Positions 27,172-35,330 are shown, counted from the stretch's first letter. The stretch: 64,000 nt of DNA from Parabacteroides sp. TM07-1AC (GCF_003480915.1 NZ_QUKD01000011.1:178516-242515); one strand, 5' to 3'. Program-made: numbers and translations. The notes: generated by a model not told the origin, from the letters alone.

Positions 27172-27689
27172 AAACGGGGGGTGAGACTTATGAGACTCGT
27201 GAGACTCATTAACATTTCACCGTCTGAAACCGTTCTTTTCCTGAATGGATGGTAATCGGCTCGAAAACGAGTAGGCATCGGGGTTCTGACGGGTAGGCAT
27301 CTGTTTGAAAGGTGACCGGCAAAAGGGTCAAAAATGCCTTTTTTGAAAGGGCTCGAAAACTGTATTCTAGGAATTGAATATCAAACATCGAAGGCTCGAA
27401 AAAATATGACTAAAATAATCGTTCCTTTTTTCTCGCCAGCAAATTTACGACATTCTTTCAAACCTCCAATCATTTCATCAATATTTTTTCCAAATCTATC
27501 TTCTTTCTTATCAACGCATTATAAAAGTGAGTACGAAATTCACACTTTTTGACACGAAGTTAAAAAAGGCTCGAAAACATGACTAGAAAAAAGGAACGTT
27601 TAAACTAGTCATTTAACAATTGATGACATTTAAACGACATAGAACAGGACTTTTATATAACACTATTATTAATATTAAATTTATTGATT
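27172..27689. other. AT-rich gene-free stretch with GGCTCGAAAA direct repeats
   Basis: No credible gene in 518 bp. The 10-mer GGCTCGAAAA occurs four times on the plus strand (27258, 27350, 27393, 27568). GTAGGCATC occurs twice (27271-27300). An 8-bp inverted repeat ATGACTAG/CTAGTCAT (27579-27586 and 27605-27612) lies about 80 bp before the next gene. No consensus -7 box was seen upstream of that gene. Confidence 0.7.
27258..27577 (+). repeat. Four dispersed direct copies of GGCTCGAAAA
   Basis: Exact copies at 27258-27267, 27350-27359, 27393-27402 and 27568-27577, all in the same orientation, with irregular gaps (82, 33 and 165 bp). They lie only in the gap between the VirE-like gene and the secreted protein gene. 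Confidence 0.8.
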
Positions 27690-30680
27690 ATGAACAAAAA
27701 GTTTTCTACTTTCTTGGTGGCTATGCTTTTAGCAGGCGGGTCACTTTTTAGTGGAGTAAATGCACAAACAACTTTGTTGTCAGGAAACAATTTTACTGCA
27801 ACAACTGAAGGGGAATATTATATTCTAAGAGTTGTTAGTGGTACGCCAAGTACTGCTCCAGATGCAGGTCAAGTATCTTTAACAGTGAATAAAGGCGAGT
27901 TTACTTATGCTGCCGCAGATCAGGTTGCTTCTCAAAATATTTGGAAGGCAGTACCTGTTAAGCAAAATGGAAAAGTGCTAGGTTATTCATTGGTAAATGC
28001 AAATGGTGTAAAATTGGCTTTTTCAGAAAAAGTTAACGCAGGCGTTACTTCTTATGAATATAGTACTGATGGAACTATTTCAACTTTTGAATTTAACGGC
28101 TTGCAGGTAAAGGCTGTAGGTGTTGATTTGTATTTGGCATGGGATTATACTGCTAACCAACCGAAATTAGTAGCAGTATCTGATATTGCTAATTCAGGGA
28201 CAAGTAAACCTTGTTACAATTTAGCTTTTGGTATTTACACATTAGATCCTTCAGCAATCACACGTACAGATTTAAATAATAAACTGAAGAGTGGTTTCGG
28301 TTTAGGTATTGGTTATCTGAAAGATGGCAAAGCTGATAAGTTTACTGAATACACGCTGAAAGGTGGCGAGGCTTTTGCTGGTACTTTGAAAGCGAACGAT
28401 GAGATTACTGATAATACAAATCTGGGTGTTACATTTACTGCTTTGGCTGATAATACAGAATCTTATTTGTATAATGCAAATGCTAAGAAGTTTGTTGTAT
28501 TATTGAATCAGAAATGGAGTAAACAGAATACTGACTTGATTCCTGCAACTGGTGATTTGCTGAAAGGTTATAAATTTGGTTTGATGACAGCAAAAGAGTT
28601 GATTGAAGCATTAATAGCTGATGCAAAAGAAACTGATGCTGCTAAAAAAACAATCAAATCTTATGTATTCCGCATCTCACAGCCGAATGTAGTTATTGAT
28701 GAACCGTTGGAGGTTGCTGTTAAGATAGATACTGAGTGGGCTGAATTATTGGTTGCAGAAGTTGACGGTAGCTATTTGCTGACAACAGCAAAAGCTTCTA
28801 CTGTAGACAAGAAAGCTGACTATGCATCAACTACTTATGTTAAATTCGGTCAAGGCAACAACTTTGATGCATCTAAATATTATGGATATGCAATCAATAT
28901 CAAGGGAGTAAAGGGTACTAATAATGGTAAGACATTGGTTCCTAATGCAACAACTGCAACATGGGAAAATGCAGATTATGTAGCTTTCTCTAAACCGGAA
29001 GGACAGTGGATCATCACTGAAGATGTAAACGGATTGGCATTGACAAACCGTGAAACGAAAACTGTATCAGATTTTGCAATTGGTTCTTTACGTCATAAAT
29101 CAGGTGATGTATATTACAGTGATGATAGTGAATATGAAATTACAAAAGTTATTGAATTAGGAGGCGAATCTTTTGCTTATTATGGTAATTATAAGCAAGA
29201 TGATGCAAACAATGGTAATGCTCAGACATATGCTATTACTTTGGTAAACAAGGTGACTGGTAAACTGAACTACGTAGGTTTCGATGGTGAAGGTAAAGTG
29301 GTTTTGACTGACAATGCTGCCGCTGCTATCAACTTCAATATGAAAAAGACGGCTACGACTGACATTATGGGAGACGATGGTAAAATCAAATCCGAAAAAG
29401 CAACGGACTTATTCCGTATTACCAATGATATCATGGTTTACAATAAAGACGATGAAGCATGGGAGTTGAAGGAGGATGGAGATACAATCAGCTATTATCG
29501 TTATGAACTGGAATATAATGGTAAGTATTTGGCTACATCTGGCGATAAATTGGATTTGATTACAGAATCGGAGACTGTTTCAGCAGACAACTATGTTGTT
29601 AAATTCAAAGAAGGAACAACTGTAAATGTTATTAATGTAGAAGATACCGATGCTGATAATGTAACAAATGCAGAAGAATTGTTGGATGAGAACATGCTAT
29701 ACTTTGATTTCAACTATGCAGAGTTGAGACAAGCTAAAAATATCTATAATTGGGTTGCTAATGCTCAGTTGGAAATGTTAGGCAATGCTCCGGCTGTTTA
29801 TCGTACGATCGCTGCTCCTGACACATTGGAGTTCTTCCGTACAGAATATGCTGATGAGTTCTTGTTCGAACATGGCGAATTCCTGGGTATGACTTACAAC
29901 CGTGAAAAATATAACCCGTCTATCTTTGTAGATACAGCTTATGTTCGTGGAGAAACAAAGAAACCGTTCTATATGTTGGCTGTAGGTGTAGACAAAACAG
30001 ATGCTACACAAAAATGCCCGATCTGTGGTAAGGAAGATTGTGAACATGCAGAAGAAATTCCTGGAATGATCGCTGCTCGTTACCTGGTATCATTCACAGA
30101 CTCTGTGGCTGCTCACCGTGCAGAATTGAACAACAAGTTCTATTATGCAGGAACTACAATGACTAAATTAGGATTTGTTCCGGCTGTACATCATGTAGAT
30201 ACTTTGGTTATCGAAACTCCGTCTAAGAAAGTATTGGTAGGTGATCAGAAGATCAATCCGGCTAAATTCGCTTTCCGTATCGTGGATGCAGAAACAGAAG
30301 ATTTCGTAATCGAAACAGCTCTTCGTAACAGCTTGTCTGACGCCTCTCAGGGTTACAAGATCGCTTATGTAAAATGGCATAACGGTTGTCCTGTATTGAC
30401 TGAAAAACTGAATGAAGCTGAAGTCTTCAATGTACGTGAAACATCAGAAACTCCGACAGCTAACGACGAAATCTCAACTGAAAGTGTATCGGTAATTGCT
30501 ACAGACGGCGCTGTTATCATCAAGGGTGCTGAAGGCAAGAAAGTCGCTATCAGCAATGTACTTGGTCAGACAGTTGCTAACACAATGATCACTTCAAGTG
30601 AAGCAACAATCTCTGTTCCTGCAGGTATCGTTGTAGTAGCCATAGAAGGCGAAGCTGCTGTAAAAGCAATCGTAAAATAA
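27690..30680 (+). CDS. Large secreted protein with C-terminal DUF6383/sorting-like domain
   Basis: A 996-aa protein; the ATG at 27690 gives a clear signal peptide (M-N-K-K-F-S-T-F-L, cut after V-N-A-Q). Two codons upstream a TTG is also in frame. The long middle consists of many beta-rich segments without recognised catalytic motifs. Residues 776-786 hold C-P-I-C-G-K-E-D-C-E-H, a zinc-ribbon-like cluster rare in secreted proteins. The last 70 residues (V-A-I-S-N-V-L-G-Q-T-V, V-P-A-G-I-V-V-V, ending K-A-I-V-K) resemble the Parabacteroides DUF6383 domain and in general type IX secretion C-terminal sorting domains. Codon choice (GCT, GGT, GTA) is that of a strongly expressed gene. Possible S-layer or other abundant surface protein (inference). 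A terminator follows at 30857. Confidence 0.7.
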   Translation: MNKKFSTFLVAMLLAGGSLFSGVNAQTTLLSGNNFTATTEGEYYILRVVSGTPSTAPDAGQVSLTVNKGEFTYAAADQVASQNIWKAVPVKQNGKVLGYSLVNANGVKLAFSEKVNAGVTSYEYSTDGTISTFEFNGLQVKAVGVDLYLAWDYTANQPKLVAVSDIANSGTSKPCYNLAFGIYTLDPSAITRTDLNNKLKSGFGLGIGYLKDGKADKFTEYTLKGGEAFAGTLKANDEITDNTNLGVTFTALADNTESYLYNANAKKFVVLLNQKWSKQNTDLIPATGDLLKGYKFGLMTAKELIEALIADAKETDAAKKTIKSYVFRISQPNVVIDEPLEVAVKIDTEWAELLVAEVDGSYLLTTAKASTVDKKADYASTTYVKFGQGNNFDASKYYGYAINIKGVKGTNNGKTLVPNATTATWENADYVAFSKPEGQWIITEDVNGLALTNRETKTVSDFAIGSLRHKSGDVYYSDDSEYEITKVIELGGESFAYYGNYKQDDANNGNAQTYAITLVNKVTGKLNYVGFDGEGKVVLTDNAAAAINFNMKKTATTDIMGDDGKIKSEKATDLFRITNDIMVYNKDDEAWELKEDGDTISYYRYELEYNGKYLATSGDKLDLITESETVSADNYVVKFKEGTTVNVINVEDTDADNVTNAEELLDENMLYFDFNYAELRQAKNIYNWVANAQLEMLGNAPAVYRTIAAPDTLEFFRTEYADEFLFEHGEFLGMTYNREKYNPSIFVDTAYVRGETKKPFYMLAVGVDKTDATQKCPICGKEDCEHAEEIPGMIAARYLVSFTDSVAAHRAELNNKFYYAGTTMTKLGFVPAVHHVDTLVIETPSKKVLVGDQKINPAKFAFRIVDAETEDFVIETALRNSLSDASQGYKIAYVKWHNGCPVLTEKLNEAEVFNVRETSETPTANDEISTESVSVIATDGAVIIKGAEGKKVAISNVLGQTVANTMITSSEATISVPAGIVVVAIEGEAAVKAIVK

Positions 30681-30856
30681 GCAATTATTTAAAATCAAAT
30701 AATTCTAAATTGTTTACCGCGTGGTTCATATTGCATGCAACGCACAAAGAGCCAATTACCCTGCGACAGGCGAACAAGCGGTAGATATTAATACTAAAGT
30801 AATGAAATAAAGTTCTTCTGTTCGATCTCTGTGAAGAGCAACAACAGACAAAAAGT

Positions 30857-30896
30857 AAGTCACCTCGGTTTTAGGGTCGGGGTGGCTTTATTTACT
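30857..30896 (+). terminator. Rho-independent-like terminator after the secreted protein gene
   Basis: AAGTCACCTCG (30857-30867) pairs with CGGGGTGGCTT (30878-30888) through 11 bp with two G-U pairs, followed by TTATTTA. The 176 bp between the stop codon and the hairpin, and the rest of the gap up to 31006, hold no credible gene. Confidence 0.65.
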
Positions 30897-30976
30897 GATA
30901 TATGTTCTGTTTTCTTTCAATTTGCTGAATCATACGTTAATTTCATGAAATAAGTATCATCGTTAGAAAAAAAAAC

Positions 30977-30984
30977 TATCTTTG
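30977..30984 (+). promoter_or_regulatory. -7 promoter box for the outer-membrane barrel gene
   Basis: TATCTTTG, 22 bp before the ATG at 31007; matches TAnnTTTG. Confidence 0.6.
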
Positions 30985-31006
30985 CTCGTAGAAAAGAGGA
31001 TATAGC

Positions 31007-31648
31007 ATGAAAAAAATTGGATTGGTAATAATATTGGTGATGTTGATGGTCTTGCCGTCTGCGGCACAGGTTACCTGGGGGGTACGTGGCGGGTTGGCTT
31101 ATTCGTCGCTGGTACAGAAGATTGACAATAATTATCAGTCGGGAGCCCGCTTTGGTTTCAGTGTGGCAGGGTTGGCGCAGATACCTTTATATAAGAGACT
31201 GTCATTGCAACCGGAAGTCGCATTCGTGCATCAGGGAGGTAATTATCTTTCCAAAATCTCGGATGGAGAGGTGCTGGATCCGGCTTATCCGAAGACGAAA
31301 TGTAACTATTATTCCATTCTTGTTCCGGTCAACCTGGTGTATACTTTCCAGTTTACCGATGTCTATTTCAGTGTGATGGCCGGTCCGGCTGTCGATTTCT
31401 CTCTTTTCGGAAAGATGCGAACTAAAAATGTCGATACCGATATCGTTTTCGGAAAATCGGGCGAGGCAGACCTTCAAACGTTCGACCTGGGAGTAAATCT
31501 CGGATTACAGGTTGAATATTCCAATTTCTTCTTTTCCGTATCCGCCCTATGCGGAACCTTAGACCGCCGTACTTCCAAACACGACGGCGAATCTTCCCTT
31601 TATCAGAATAATGTCACTTTCTCACTGGGGTATTATTTTAGGAAGTAA
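31007..31648 (+). CDS. Small outer-membrane beta-barrel protein (PorT/OMP_b-brl family)
   Basis: A 213-aa protein with a signal peptide (1-20, cut after S-A-A) and a barrel of about eight strands: V-T-W-G-V-R-G-G-L-A-Y-S as the first strand, L-Q-P-E-V-A-F-V, F-S-V-M-A-G-P-A-V-D-F and a C-terminal N-V-T-F-S-L-G-Y-Y-F. This matches the Bacteroidetes OMP_b-brl_2 (PorT-like) family. Function not predictable from sequence; many such proteins are small porins or structural outer-membrane proteins. Single gene with its own promoter and terminator. Confidence 0.88.
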   Translation: MKKIGLVIILVMLMVLPSAAQVTWGVRGGLAYSSLVQKIDNNYQSGARFGFSVAGLAQIPLYKRLSLQPEVAFVHQGGNYLSKISDGEVLDPAYPKTKCNYYSILVPVNLVYTFQFTDVYFSVMAGPAVDFSLFGKMRTKNVDTDIVFGKSGEADLQTFDLGVNLGLQVEYSNFFFSVSALCGTLDRRTSKHDGESSLYQNNVTFSLGYYFRK

Positions 31649-31662
31649 CTTTATTGAATAAA

Positions 31663-31690
31663 AAAGCCCTGTGTGTTTACACAGAGCTTT
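31663..31690. terminator. Bidirectional terminator
   Basis: AAAGCCCTGTGT (31663-31674) pairs with ACACAGAGCTTT (31679-31690) around a GTTT loop; A-run before and T-rich after. It lies 14 bp after the barrel gene and 19 bp from the end of the convergent small gene at 31710, so it can serve both. Confidence 0.8.
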
Positions 31691-31709
31691 AGCTTGTTAT
31701 AAAAATTAT

Positions 31710-31814
31710 TTATAAGTTATCCAGCCATCTTTTGCCAGGTTTGGTGTAAAGCCATGCAAGGAAAGCACCAGCTACTACACAACCGATTGTGAAAAATAAA
31801 GCTAACCCATTCAT
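31710..31814 (-). CDS. Small single-helix membrane protein (34 aa)
   Basis: A 34-codon frame from the ATG at 31814 to the TAA at 31710: M-N-G-L-A-L-F-F-T-I-G-C-V-V-A-G-A-F-L-A-W-L-Y, then T-K-P-G-K-R-W-L-D-N-L. Residues 3-23 form one convincing membrane helix followed by a positively charged amphipathic tail. It is 4 bp from the end of the upstream gene on the same strand and is followed directly by a terminator hairpin, which supports it as a real gene. Family and function not recognised; the composition recalls short membrane proteins that bind larger membrane complexes. Confidence 0.65.
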   Translation of the reverse strand: MNGLALFFTIGCVVAGAFLAWLYTKPGKRWLDNL

Positions 31815-31818
31815 ATTA

Positions 31819-32064
31819 TTATTGTTTTAATATTTTATTTCCAATATAAGCAAGTATATAAGTTTGTAAAATACCGACACAAATCATATACCAACTCATA
31901 AAATCCGATATATCTTTTTGTAAAACTAGCATTTCTCCTAAAACGATAGCTGCAAATGTTAGTTTTGCCAGATCATAGAAGAATTTACCAAGACTTTCTT
32001 TACGAATTTTATCCTGTTCCCGTTTCTCTCGTTTTATCTCTTGTTGCTTCTCCCACGTTCCCAT
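31819..32064 (-). CDS. Small membrane protein with two helices (DUF6722-like)
   Basis: An 81-aa protein if started at the ATG at 32064 (M-G-T-W-E-K-Q-Q); an in-frame ATG at 32079 would add five residues. A charged N-terminal helix of about 30 residues (K-R-E-K-R-E-Q-D-K-I-R-K) is followed by two membrane helices (about 37-52 and 58-76). The L-G-K-F-F-Y-D-L-A-K-L-T-F-A motif recalls the Bacteroidales DUF6722 family. TATATTTG (32069-32076, minus) just before the ATG fits a -7 box and would give a nearly leaderless mRNA; it also overlaps the alternative start. Function unknown. Confidence 0.6.
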   Translation of the reverse strand: MGTWEKQQEIKREKREQDKIRKESLGKFFYDLAKLTFAAIVLGEMLVLQKDISDFMSWYMICVGILQTYILAYIGNKILKQ

Positions 32065-32180
32065 ATCGCAAATATACAAAATAAATTAGCGATAGGTATC
32101 TCATTGATTATAAAAAATGTTTGCCGTACTTTATACCTTCTATCTCTTAGCTGTTCATAATGAAAAAGATGTGTAAATAT

Positions 32181-32210
32181 TTTGTATTTCGAAGAAAAGC
32201 CGTACCTTTG
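32181..32210 (+). promoter_or_regulatory. Promoter of the rplM-rpsI unit
   Basis: TTTG (32181-32184), 18-bp spacer, TACCTTTG (32203-32210): a near-perfect Bacteroidetes promoter. The leader to the rplM start is about 130 nt. Confidence 0.7.
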
Positions 32211-32289
32211 CAAGCCGAATATTATCAAATTGTACTAAGGGTTTAGTTTCTAGCACATTATTACGTCAAGTGTCCGTAGTGATAATGAC

Positions 32290-32320
32290 AGCGAAAAAAC
32301 TAAGCGCTTGTTTTTTAGAG
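32290..32320 (+). promoter_or_regulatory. Possible attenuator hairpin in the rplM leader
   Basis: AAAAAACTAAGC is followed directly by GCTTGTTTTTT: the arms pair with one bulged T, and the 3' arm is a T-run, as in an intrinsic terminator or attenuator. It lies in the leader about 30-50 nt before the GTG start of rplM. The loop would be very tight, so this is tentative. Ribosomal protein operons are often controlled by leader structures. Confidence 0.3.
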
Positions 32321-32346
32321 TTATTAATTAATTAATTTATTAAGCA

Positions 32347-32802
32347 GTGGATACTTTAAGTTTTAAGACCATTTCTGCAAACAAAGCAACTGTAAACAAA
32401 GAGTGGGTCATCGTTGACGCTGATGGACAGACTTTGGGACGCCTTTGTGCAAAAGTAGCAAAACTTTTGCGCGGCAAGTACAAACCCAACTTCACTCCTC
32501 ATGTTGATTGTGGTGATAATGTAATCATTATCAATGCAGATAAAATCGTTCTGACAGGAAACAAATGGAACGATCGTATTTATTTGAGATATACCGGATA
32601 TCCCGGTGGACAGATCGAGTACACACCTAACGACTTGATGAAGAAAGGTGCTAGTCATTTGTTCAAGAAAGTAGTAAAGGGTATGTTGCCTAAAAACCGT
32701 CTGGGTGCTAAGTTACTTGGTAACTTATATGTATATGAAGGAACAGAGCACAAACACGAAGCTCAACAGCCTAAGTCAATCGATATAAACTCACTTAAAT
32801 AA
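32347..32802 (+). CDS. rplM: 50S ribosomal protein L13
   Basis: A 151-aa L13, a 23S rRNA-binding early assembly protein. The start is a GTG at 32347 giving M-D-T-L-S-F-K-T-I-S-A-N-K-A-T, the typical Bacteroidales N-terminus. Core motifs W-V-I-V-D-A-D-G-Q-T-L-G-R-L, G-K-Y-K-P-N-F-T-P and M-L-P-K-N-R-L-G are present. First gene of the unit, followed after 5 bp by rpsI, the universal L13-S9 pair. Confidence 0.98.
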   Translation: MDTLSFKTISANKATVNKEWVIVDADGQTLGRLCAKVAKLLRGKYKPNFTPHVDCGDNVIIINADKIVLTGNKWNDRIYLRYTGYPGGQIEYTPNDLMKKGASHLFKKVVKGMLPKNRLGAKLLGNLYVYEGTEHKHEAQQPKSIDINSLK

Positions 32803-32807
32803 TAACT

Positions 32808-33194
32808 ATGGAAGTAGTAAATGCAATAGGAAGACGTAAAGCAGCAGTTGCTCGCGTATTCGTAAGCGAAGGAACGGGAAAGATAACTATCAACAAACGT
32901 GATCTTGCAAATTACTTTCCTTCTACAATCCTTCAGTTCATTGTTAAGCAACCGCTTGCAAAGCTGAATGTTGAAGAACAATATGATATCAAGATCAACC
33001 TTGACGGTGGTGGTTTCAAAGGTCAGTCAGAAGCTGCACGTTTGGCTATCGCTCGTGCTTTGATCAAGATTAATCCGGAAGACAAACCTGCGTTGAGAGC
33101 AGAAGGATTCGTAACTCGCGATCCTCGTTCTGTTGAACGTAAGAAACCGGGTCAGCCGAAAGCTCGTAAGAGATTCCAGTTCAGCAAACGTTAA
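32808..33194 (+). CDS. rpsI: 30S ribosomal protein S9
   Basis: A 128-aa S9. G-R-R-K-A-A-V-A-R-V near the N-terminus, G-G-G-F-K-G-Q-S-E-A-A-R-L-A-I-A-R-A in the middle, and the basic tail ending F-Q-F-S-K-R that reaches the P-site tRNA. Starts 5 bp after rplM. Full length. Confidence 0.98.
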   Translation: MEVVNAIGRRKAAVARVFVSEGTGKITINKRDLANYFPSTILQFIVKQPLAKLNVEEQYDIKINLDGGGFKGQSEAARLAIARALIKINPEDKPALRAEGFVTRDPRSVERKKPGQPKARKRFQFSKR

Positions 33195-33257
33195 TGTTAT
33201 TTGTGAGTTTCTTACAAGGACAAAGCGTTTAGTATCTAAATTGTCGGGATTTCTTTT

Positions 33258-33271
33258 GCATGTCGACATGC
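33258..33271. promoter_or_regulatory. Perfect 14-bp palindrome in the rpsI-rpsB gap
   Basis: GCATGTCGACATGC reads the same on both strands; it lies 60 bp before the rpsB start and 64 bp after the rpsI stop. In RNA it could be the stem of a leader structure for autoregulation by S2 (inference); alternatively an operator. Confidence 0.5.
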
Positions 33272-33330
33272 CGGAGGACTACCTGATAGTTGAAAATTAA
33301 ACAGAAAGTAAACGATTTAAAAAGAAAAAA

Positions 33331-34173
33331 ATGTCAAGAGTTAATTTTGATCAGTTATTAGAAGCTGGTGTACACTTCGGACACTTGAAGAGAAAGTGGA
33401 ATCCCGCTATGGCTCCTTACATCTTTATGGAGCGCAATGGTATTCATATCATTGATTTATATAAAACAGTTGCTAAAGTAGACGAAGCAGCAGAAGTAAT
33501 GAAAAACCTGGCTAAGCAAGGTAAGAAAGTACTTTTCGTTGCTACTAAAAAACAAGCAAAACAAGTTGTCGCTGATAAGGCTGCTTCTGTAGGTATGCCT
33601 TACGTTATCGAACGCTGGCCGGGTGGTATGTTGACTAACTTCCCGACTATCCGTAAAGCCATCAAAAAGATGACTACTATCGATAAGATGACAAAAGATG
33701 GTACATTTGATAATCTGTCGAAAAGAGAAAAACTTCAGATCACTCGTCAGCGTGCTAAGCTGGAAAAGACTTTAGGTTCTATTGTAGACCTGACTCGTCT
33801 GCCGTCTGCTTTGTTCGTTGTTGACGTGATGAAAGAACATATTGCAGTTCGCGAAGCCAACCGTCTGGGTATCCCCGTTTTCGGTATGGTTGATACAAAC
33901 TCTGATCCTAACAACATTGACTACGTGATCCCGGCTAACGACGACGCTACTAAATCAGTAGAAGTTATCTTAGGCGCTATCTGCGAAGCTATGAACGAAG
34001 GTCTGCAGGAACGCAAAGCTGAAAAGATCGATACAGAAGCTGCCGGCGAAGGCGAAGGTGCTAAAAGAGAACGCAAAGGAAAAGCTACTGTAAAGAAAGA
34101 ACGTACTAAGAAAGAAGACGAAGAAGCTCTGAATGCTAACGTTGCCGACAAGTACGCTAAAGAAGAAGAGTAA
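33331..34173 (+). CDS. rpsB: 30S ribosomal protein S2
   Basis: A 280-aa S2. Signature motifs L-E-A-G-V-H-F-G-H, R-K-W-N-P-A-M-A-P-Y, E-R-W-P-G-G-M-L-T-N-F and G-I-P-V-F-G-M-V-D-T-N-S-D-P are all present. The C-terminal extension of about 50 residues is highly charged (K-R-E-R-K-G-K, ending A-K-E-E-E), normal for Bacteroidales S2. Followed by tsf, as in most bacteria, with an unusual repeat-bearing gap between them. Confidence 0.98.
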   Translation: MSRVNFDQLLEAGVHFGHLKRKWNPAMAPYIFMERNGIHIIDLYKTVAKVDEAAEVMKNLAKQGKKVLFVATKKQAKQVVADKAASVGMPYVIERWPGGMLTNFPTIRKAIKKMTTIDKMTKDGTFDNLSKREKLQITRQRAKLEKTLGSIVDLTRLPSALFVVDVMKEHIAVREANRLGIPVFGMVDTNSDPNNIDYVIPANDDATKSVEVILGAICEAMNEGLQERKAEKIDTEAAGEGEGAKRERKGKATVKKERTKKEDEEALNANVADKYAKEEE

Positions 34174-34175
34174 TT

Positions 34176-34280
34176 TCAATTGAAAATTGAGAATTGACAA
34201 TTGACAATTCGAATACAAATACAATGGGCAATTGGCTTTTGACAGTAATTGTCAATTGTCAATTGTCCATTGTCAATTTA
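34176..34280. repeat. Long inverted repeat built from TTGACAA units between rpsB and tsf
   Basis: A perfect 18-bp inverted repeat, AATTGACAATTGACAATT (34192-34209) and its complement (34247-34264), extends to about 34 bp per arm with four mismatches. The 37-bp loop carries no gene. The arms are themselves tandem AATTGAC units. Such caattgtcaattg blocks are a familiar AT-rich intergenic repeat type in Bacteroidales; here one sits inside the rpsB-tsf unit, where it would form a large hairpin in the mRNA. Confidence 0.85.
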
Positions 34281-34317
34281 AAAGAGTATAAACATTAAAA
34301 TAGAAGGAAATAAGATT

Positions 34318-35307
34318 ATGGCTGTAACTATGGCTGATATTACCAAGCTGCGCAAAATGAGTGGAGCTGGTATGATGGATTGTAAGAAGGCTTTGACTGA
34401 AGCTGACGGTGACATCGAAAAGGCAATGGAAATTATCCGTAAAAAAGGACAGGCAATTGCTGCAAAACGTTCTGACCGTGAAGCGGCTGAAGGTTGTGTA
34501 CTGGCTAAAAAAGACGGTGAATTTGCTGCAACTATCGCTTTGAAGTGCGAAACAGACTTCGTTGCTAAGAACGAAGATTTCGTTGCTTTGGCTCAGGCTA
34601 TCCTTGACGCTGCTGTGGCTAACAAGTGCAAAACTTTGGACGAAGTAAAAGCATTGCCGATGGGTAAAGGTACTATCCAGGACGCTGTTACTGACCGTAG
34701 CGGTATCACTGGCGAAAAGATGGAACTGGACGGCTACAATGTAGTAGAAGGTGCTTATACCACTACTTACAACCACATGGGTAAGAATCAGCTCTGTACA
34801 ATCGTTGCATTCAACAAGGAATCAGAAGAAGTTGCTCACAACATCGCTATGCAGATCGCTGCTATGAACCCGATCGCTATCGACGAAGCCGGTGTTCCTG
34901 AATCTGTAAAAGAACAGGAAATCCAGGTAGCTATCGAAAAGACAAAAGCTGAACAGGTACAGAAAGCTGTTGAAGCTGCTTTGAAGAAAGCGGGTATCAA
35001 TCCTACACACGTGGATAGCGAAGACCATATGGAAAGCAATATGGCTAAGGGCTGGATCACTGCTGAAGACGTAGCGAAAGCAAAAGAAATTATCGCTACT
35101 GTTTCTGCTGAAAAGGCTGCTAACCTGCCGGAACAGATGATCCAGAACATCGCTCAGGGTCGTCTTAGCAAATTCTTGAAAGAAGTTTGCTTGCTGAACC
35201 AGGAAGACATCATGGATGCCAAGAAGACTGTTAAAGAAGTAATGAAGGCTGCAGATCCTGAATTGCAGATCCTTGCATTCAAACGCTTTACTTTGCGTGC
35301 TGAATAA
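34318..35307 (+). CDS. tsf: Elongation factor Ts
   Basis: A 329-aa EF-Ts, the nucleotide exchange factor for EF-Tu. The N-terminal UBA-like part M-A-D-I-T-K-L-R-K-M-S-G-A-G-M-M-D-C-K-K-A-L, the catalytic motif T-D-F-V-A-K-N and the C-terminal Q-R-F/K-R-F-T-L-R-A-E-type end are as expected. Length is normal for Bacteroidales. The ATG at 34318 (M-A-V-T-M-A-D-I) is taken as the start. A strong terminator follows. Confidence 0.97.
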   Translation: MAVTMADITKLRKMSGAGMMDCKKALTEADGDIEKAMEIIRKKGQAIAAKRSDREAAEGCVLAKKDGEFAATIALKCETDFVAKNEDFVALAQAILDAAVANKCKTLDEVKALPMGKGTIQDAVTDRSGITGEKMELDGYNVVEGAYTTTYNHMGKNQLCTIVAFNKESEEVAHNIAMQIAAMNPIAIDEAGVPESVKEQEIQVAIEKTKAEQVQKAVEAALKKAGINPTHVDSEDHMESNMAKGWITAEDVAKAKEIIATVSAEKAANLPEQMIQNIAQGRLSKFLKEVCLLNQEDIMDAKKTVKEVMKAADPELQILAFKRFTLRAE

Positions 35308-35330
35308 TTTTGCGTTAGCAGAATGATATA

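Noticed and set aside
27172..27689. Insertion sequence or transposon remnant in the AT-rich gap
   Set aside because: No transposase fragments, no terminal inverted repeats paired with target duplications; only short direct repeats seen.
30742..30795. 18-codon frame in the gap after the secreted protein gene
   Set aside because: Too short, no promoter or ribosome-binding context, no recognisable pattern.
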